Positions 58,215 through 64,000 of a stretch of 64,000 nt of DNA are shown one piece after another. Every line of letters starts with the position of its first letter. The first letter of the stretch is position 1. Both the position numbers and the translations under genes were made by a program. Under the pieces are notes generated by a model. That model had not been told where the DNA came from. It worked only from the letters and a program-made list of their open reading frames with translations, and ran no database searches. Source of the DNA: Cephalotus follicularis (lineage: Eukaryota > Streptophyta > Magnoliopsida > Oxalidales > Cephalotaceae); the NCBI GenBank assembly GCA_001972305.1, contig BDDD01005144.1, forward strand, positions 1 to 64,000. The letters are read 5' to 3'.

Positions 58215-58345
58215 ATTTCCAGTCGACTGGATGCATGGGCCAGTTGACTGCCCCAACAAGCATCAGCCAGTCGACTGTTCCCCTGTGACAGTCGACTGCT
58301 CCTTCATAAGCCAGGCAGTCGACTTCTCCCCTGTGACAGTAGACT
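58215..58345. repeat. CAGTCGACTG palindrome cluster in S4 (second)
   Basis: Five or six units (ccagtcgactgg, gccagttgactgcc, gccagtcgactgttcccc, gacagtcgactgctcc) are present at the other end of S4. Confidence 0.85.
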
Positions 58346-58520
58346 ATCCAAGGCTGTTTTAGTTTTCTTGAGTTTGATTTTTTTACCATTTACATCTCCA
58401 TTCATCCCAAGCAATTACCAATCACAAAATTATGATAATTGGGTAGATAATTCGATTAAAATGTATATTTATTTTAAACATGAAAATCAATATACATTAA
58501 TCGAATTTGCGGTCGTCACA

Positions 58521-61500
58521 GTTTAGTGCGTCAATTTATCGTTTTTATATCTTTAGGGGCGTAATCGTAAATTTTGAAAATTCATGTTTTCATTCGTTTC
58601 AACGTTTCTTTTTACATACAGAACAAAGGAATCCTCATATGTTGTTTGCACGGATTTCGGGGTCAAATTCGCATTCCGATATCGTTTAGTGCGTAAATTT
58701 ATCGTTTTTATATCTCTAGGGGCGTAATCGTAAATTTTGAAAATTTATGTTTTCAGTTGATTCAACGTTTCCTTTTGTAGACAGTACAAATGAATCGTCG
58801 TACGTTGTTTGCACTTATTTCAGGGTCAAATTAGCGTTCCCAGATCGTTTAGAGCGTGAATTTATCGTTTTTATATCTCTAGGGGCGTAATCGTAAATTT
58901 TGAAAATCCATGTTTTGAGTCGTTTCAATGTTTCTTTTTGCAGACACTACAAATAAATCGTCGTAAGTTGTTTGCCGCAACTTCGGGGTCAAATTTGCGT
59001 TCCGAGATCGTTTAGTCCGTCAATTTATCGTTTTTATATCTCTAAGGGCGTAATCATAAATTTTGAAAATTCATGTTTTCAGTCTTTTGAACGTTTCTTT
59101 TTTATTACAGTACAAATGAATCATTGTAAGTTGTTTGCTGGTATTTCGGGGTCAAATTAGCGTTCTGAGATCGTTTAGCGCGTCAATTTATCGTTTTTAT
59201 ATTTCTAGGGCCGTAAACGTAAATTTTGAAAATTCATGTTTTCAGTCGTTTCAACGTTACTTTTTGCAGATAGTACAAATAAATCGTCGTAAGTTTTTTG
59301 CACTGATTTTGGGGTCAAATTAGCATTCCGAGATCGTTTAGTGCATAAATTTATCGTTTTTATATCTCTAGGGGCATAACCGTAAATTTTAAAAATTCAT
59401 GTTTTCAGTCGTTTCAACGTTTCCTTTTGTAGACGGTACAAATGAATCGTCGCAAGTTGTTTGCCCTAATTTCAGGGTCAAATTAGCATTCCGAGATCGT
59501 TTAGTGCGTCAATTTATCGTTTTTATATATATAGGGGCGTAATCGAAATTATGAAAATTCATGTTTTCAGTCATTTCAACATTTCTTTTCGGTGACAGTA
59601 CCAATGAATCATCGTATGTTATTTGCACTGATTTCGGGGTCAAATTAGCGTTCCGAAATCGTTTAGCGCGTCAATTTATCGTTTGTATATCACTACGGGC
59701 GTAATCATAAATTTTGAAAATTCTTGTTTTTAGTCGTTTCAACGTTTCTTTTTAAACACAGTACAAATGAATCGTGGTAAGTTTTTTGCTCTAATTTCGG
59801 GGTCAAATTAGAGTTCCTAGATCGTGTAGTGCGTCAATTCGTCGTTTTTATATCTCTAGGGGCGTAATCGTAAATTTTGAAAATTCATGTTTTCAGTCGT
59901 TTCAACATTTCTTTTTGGTGACAGTATGAAAATTCATGTTTTCAGTCGTTTAATGTTCTTTTTGCAGACAGTACAAAAGAATCCTCATAAGTTTTTTGCA
60001 CTGATTTCGGGGAGAAATTCGCATTCCGGGATCGTTTAGTGCGTAAATTTATCGTTTTTATATCTCTAGGGCCGTAATTGTAAATTTTAAAAATTCATGT
60101 TTTCAGTCGGTTCAACGTTTCATTTTGCAGACAGTACAAATGAATCGTCGTAAGTTGTTTCACAGTATTTCGGGGTCAAATTAGAGTTCCGAGATTGTTT
60201 AGCGCGTCAATTTATCGTTTTTATATCTCTAGGGGCGTAATCGTAAATTTGAAAAATTCATGTTTTCAGTCGTTTCAACGTTTCTTTTGGCAGACTGTAC
60301 AAAGGAATCCTCATAAGTTGTTTGCACGGATTTCAGGGTCAAATTCGCGTTCCGAGATCATTTAGTGCGTCAGTTTATCGTTTTTATATCTCTAGGGGCG
60401 TAATCGTAAATTTTAAAAATTCATGTTTCAAGTCGTTTCAACGTTTCTTTTTGTAGACAGTACAAAAGAATCTTCCTAAGTTGTTTGCACGGATTTTGGG
60501 GTCAAATTCGCGTTCTGAGATCGTTTAACACGTCAATTTATCGTTTTTATATATCTAGGGTCGTAATCGTAAATTTTAAAAATTTATGTTTTCATTCGTT
60601 TCAACGTTTCTTTTTGCAGAGAGTACAAATGAATCGTCGTAAGTTGTTTGCACTGATTTCGGGGTCAAATTAGAGTTCCGAGATCGTTTAGTGCGTCAAT
60701 TTATCGTTTTTATATCTCTATGGGCGTAATCGTAAATTTTCAAAATTCATGATTTTAGTCGTTTCAACGTTTCTTTTTGCAGAGAGTACAAATGAATCGT
60801 CGTAAGTTTATTCCCGGTATTTCGTGGTCAAATTAGCGTTTCGAGATCGTTTAGCGCGTCAATTTATCGTTTTTATATCACTACGGGACGTAATCGTAAA
60901 TTTTGAAAATTCTTGTTTTCAGTCGTTTCAACGTTTCTTTTTGCAGACCGTACAAATGAATCGTCGTAAGTTGTTTGCACTGATTTCGGGGTCAAATTAG
61001 CGTTCCGAGATCGTTTAGCGCGTCAATTTATCATTTTTAAATCTCTATGGCCGTAATCGTAAATTTTGAAAATTCATGTTTTCAGTCGTTTAAACGTTTC
61101 TTTTTGCAGACAGTACAAATGAATCGTCGTAAGTGGTTTGCCGGTATTTCGGGGTCAAATTAGCGTTCCGAGATCGTTTAGCGCGTCAATTAATCGTTTT
61201 TATATCTCTAGGGGCGTAATCGCATATTTTGAAAATTCATGTTTTCAGTTGTTTCAACGTTTTTTTTTTGTAAACGTACAAAGGAATCGTCGTAAGTTGT
61301 TTGCACTGATTTCGGGGTCAAATTGGCATTCCGATATCGTTTAGTGCGTAAATTTATCGTTTTTATATCTCTAGTGGCGTAATCGTAAATTTTGAAAATT
61401 CATGTTTTCAGTCGATTCAACGTTTCCTTTTGTAGACAGTACAAACGAATAGTCGTACGTTGTTTGCACTTATTTCAGGGTCAAATTAGCCTTCCGAGAT

Positions 61501-64000
61501 CGTTTAGAGCGTCAATTTATCGTTTTCATATCTCTAGGGGCGTAATCGTAAATTTTGAAAATTCATGTTTTAAGTCGTTTCAATGTTTCTTTTTGCATAC
61601 ACTACAAATAAATCGTCGTAAGTTGTTTGCCGCAACTTCGGGGTCAAATTTGCGTTCTGAGATCGTTTAATTCGTCAATTTATCGTTTTTATATCTCTAA
61701 GGGCGTAATCATAAATTTTGAAAATTCATGTTTTCAGTCTTTTGAACGTTTCTTTTTTATTACAGTACAAATGAATCATTGTAAGTTGTTTGCTGGTATT
61801 TCGGGGTCAAATTAGCGTTCTGAGATCGTTTAGCGCGTCAATTTATCGTTTTTATATTTCTAGGGCCGTAAACGTAAATTTTGAAAATTCATGTTTTCAG
61901 TCGTTTCAACGTTACTTTTTGCAGATAGTACAAATAAATCGTCGTAAGTTTTTTGCACTGATTTTGGGGTCAAATTAGCATTCCGAGATCGTTTAGTGCA
62001 TAAATTTATCGTTTTTATATCTCTAGGGGCATAACCGTAAATTTTAAAAATTCATGTTTTCAGTCGTTTCAACGTTTCCTTTTGTAGACGGTACAAATGA
62101 ATCGTCGCAAGTTGTTTGCCCTAATTTCAGGGTCAAATTAGCATTCCGAGATCGTTTAGTGCGTCAATTTATCGTTTTTATATATATAGGGGCGTAATCG
62201 AAATTATGAAAATTCATGTTTTCAGTCATTTCAACATTTCTTTTCGGTGACAGTACCAATGAATCATCGTATGTTATTTGCACTGATTTCGGGGTCAAAT
62301 TAGCGTTCCGAAATCGTTTAGCGCGTCAATTTATCGTTTGTATATCACTACGGGCGTAATCATAAATTTTGAAAATTCTTGTTTTTAGTCGTTTCAACGT
62401 TTCTTTTTAAACACAGTACAAATGAATCGTGGTAAGTTTTTTGCTCTAATTTCGGGGTCAAATTAGAGTTCCTAGATCGTGTAGTGCGTCAATTCGTCGT
62501 TTTTATATCTCTAGGGGCGTAATCGTAAATTTTGAAAATTCATGTTTTCAGTCGTTTCAACATTTCTTTTTGGTGACAGTAGGCGTAATCGTAAATTTTG
62601 AAAATTCATATTTCCAGTCGTTTCAACGTTTCTTTTTGGAGACAGTACAAATGAATCGTCGTAAGTTGTTTGATCTGATCTCGAGGTCAAATTCGCATTC
62701 CGAGATCATTTAGTGCGTCAATTTATCCTTTTTACATCCCTAAAGGCGTAATCGTAAATTTTGAAAATTCATGTTTTCTGCCGTTTCAACGTTTCTTTTT
62801 TATGATAGTACAAATGAATCGTCGTAAGTTATTTGCCGGTATTTCGGGGTCAAATTAGCGTTACGAGATCGTTTAGCGCATCAATTTAACGTTTTTATAT
62901 CTCTAGGGCGTAATCGTAAATTTTGAAAATTCATGTTTTAAGATTTTTCATCGTTTCTTATTTATGACAGTACAAATGAATCGTCGTAAATTGTTTGCCG
63001 GTAATTCGGGGTCAAATTAGCGTTCCGAGTTCATTTAGCGCGTCAATTAATCGTTTTTATATCTCTAGTGGCGTAATCGTAAATTTTGAAAATTTATGTT
63101 TTCAGTCGTTTCAATGTTTCTTTTTGTAGACCGTACAAAGGAATCGTCATAAGTTGTTTGCACTGATTTCGGGGTCAAATTCGCATTCCGATATCGTTTA
63201 CTGCGTAAATTTATCGTTTTTATATCTCTAGGGACGTAATCGTAAATTTTTAAAATTCATGTTTTCAGTCGATTCAACGTTTCCTTTTGTAGAGAGTACA
63301 AATGAATCGTCGTATGTTGTTTGCCCAGATTTCGGGGTCAAATTAGCGTTCTGAGATCGTTTAGCGCGTCAATTTATCATTTTTATCTCTAGGGGCGTAA
63401 TCGTAAATTTTGAAAATTCTTGTTTTAAGTCGTTTCATCGTTTCTTTTTGCAGACACACCAAATAAATTATTGTAAGTTTTTGCCGCGATTTCGGGGTCA
63501 AATTCGCGTTCCAATATCGTTTAGTGCGTCTATTTATCGTTTTTATATCTCTAGGGGCGTAATCGAAAATTTTGAAAATTCAATTTTTTAGTCGTTTCAA
63601 CATTTGTTTTCGGTGACAATACAAATTAATTGTTGTATGTTGTTTGCTCCGATTTCGGGGTCAAATTAGAGTTCCGAGACCGTTTAGCGCATCAATTTAT
63701 TGTTTTTAAATCTCTAGGGGCGTAATCGTAAATTTTGAAAATTAATGTTTTCAGTTTTTTCAACGTTTCTTTTTGTAGACAGTATAAATGAATCGTCATA
63801 ATTTGTTTGCACTGATTTTGGGGTCAAATTAGCGTTCCGAGATCGTTTATAGCGTCAATTAATCGTTTTTATATCTCTATGGGCGTAATCGTAAATTTTG
63901 AAAATTCATGTTTTCAGTCGTTTCAACGTTTCTTTTTGTAGACAGTGCAAAGGAATCGTCGTAAGTTGTTTGCACTAATTTCGGGGTCAAATTCACATTC
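58521..64000. repeat. 163-bp satellite, second array (about 33 monomers, runs off the window)
   Basis: The monomer is the same as in 51279-55599, resuming at gtttagtgcgtcaattta. An about 0.9-kb block (59020-59926) recurs at 61675-62581 with an offset of 2655 bp and no visible differences. Shortened monomers occur at 59927 and 62582, exactly at the ends of this block. Confidence 0.95.
59020..62581. repeat. Recent segmental duplication within the satellite
   Basis: The first copy is 59020-59926 and the second 61675-62581. Spots compared across the whole block, including rare variants (cggtgacagtacc, tatatatatagggg, tcgtggtaag), are the same. Left of the block similarity continues but with substitutions. 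Confidence 0.85.

Larger units (their letters stand above)
55600..58520 (-). mobile_element. S4: Gypsy-type LTR (reverse) inside the satellite
   Basis: The satellite monomer is split between agatc and gtttag. On the minus strand the insert starts TGTGACGACCGCAAATTCG and ends ACGGGGTGTGA, typical Gypsy LTR ends, and resembles the G2 LTR (cacaccccg, gataagac-type start). Palindrome clusters lie at 57075-57195 and 58215-58345. No TSD can be seen and the plus-strand left TG is missing, so the left end may be trimmed. There are no retroelement genes, so it is probably a solo LTR. ORFs inside show no domain. Confidence 0.72.

Noticed and set aside
55973-58389. ORFs within S4
   Set aside because: Low-complexity translations of LTR sequence, no domain, and palindrome units inside the frame.
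51299-61978. Many 60-90 codon ORFs in the satellite with near-identical proteins (…QICVPRSFSPSIYRFYI…)
   Set aside because: They recur with the 163-bp period and exist only because some monomers lack a stop; no start context or domain. Repeat by-products, not a gene family.
51279-64000. Regular repeats suggesting a CRISPR array
   Set aside because: Head-to-tail 163-bp units without unique spacers in a plant nuclear context; a satellite.

Overview
The window is nuclear DNA of a flowering plant. It is built almost entirely from nested LTR retrotransposons (Ty1/Copia and Ty3/Gypsy), followed by a 163-bp tandem satellite. Plant features include initiator-Met tRNA primer sites (TGGTATCAGAG), a SIRE-type Copia with an extra envelope-like ORF, Tekay-type chromovirus proteins, a 'putative gypsy type transposon' (Transposase_28-like) gene and a nucleosome-sized satellite. 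I cannot name the species. I see no ordinary host gene, tRNA, rRNA or CRISPR array. Nearly every coding region is a broken retroelement gene.

Left part (1-38,000). The frame is one old Copia element, C1 (gag from 2265, RNase H ending near 21,900, 3' LTR from about 21,936). Other elements entered it, and most left target-site duplications (TSDs). Solo LTR S1 (5676-19739, TSD CATAC) sits inside the reverse transcriptase. S1 holds reverse Copia C2 (6035-18347, LTRs about 2.5-2.8 kb), and C2 holds another Copia LTR (from 11293). A SIRE-type solo LTR, S2 (20255-21075, TSD CATTC), also sits in the C1 reverse transcriptase. In the C1 3' LTR lies Gypsy G1 (22094-37900, TSD ATAGT). The G1 5' LTR contains reverse Tekay-like Gypsy G2 (24309-32764, TSD GTACC). 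The other G1 LTR preserves the unoccupied G2 target site.

Middle part (38,390-51,260). A probable Tat-like Gypsy, T1, supplies leader sequence and a multi-exon, decayed Transposase_28-like gene (48.7-51.25 kb). Its upstream part is split by a Gypsy LTR, S3 (39060-48580, TSD AGGCA). S3 is itself split by a SIRE-type Copia, C3 (40318 to about 48121) with gag, pol and envelope-like ORFs. C3 lacks its primer-binding site and a recognisable 3' LTR.

Right part (51,280-64,000). This is a 163-bp satellite of roughly 60 monomers, with higher-order structure and one recent duplication of about 0.9 kb. It is interrupted by a 2.9-kb reverse Gypsy-type LTR (55600-58520). The array starts directly after the T1 gene, which suggests it may derive from that element's 3' region.

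The most unusual shared pattern is that several unrelated LTR families carry their own cluster of short palindromes: AAGCGTCGACGCTT in SIRE-type LTRs and one other Copia LTR, GACATCGATGTC in G1, CAGTCGACTG in G2 and the satellite-embedded LTR, GGGCTCAGCC in S3. Three of the four centre on TCGA.
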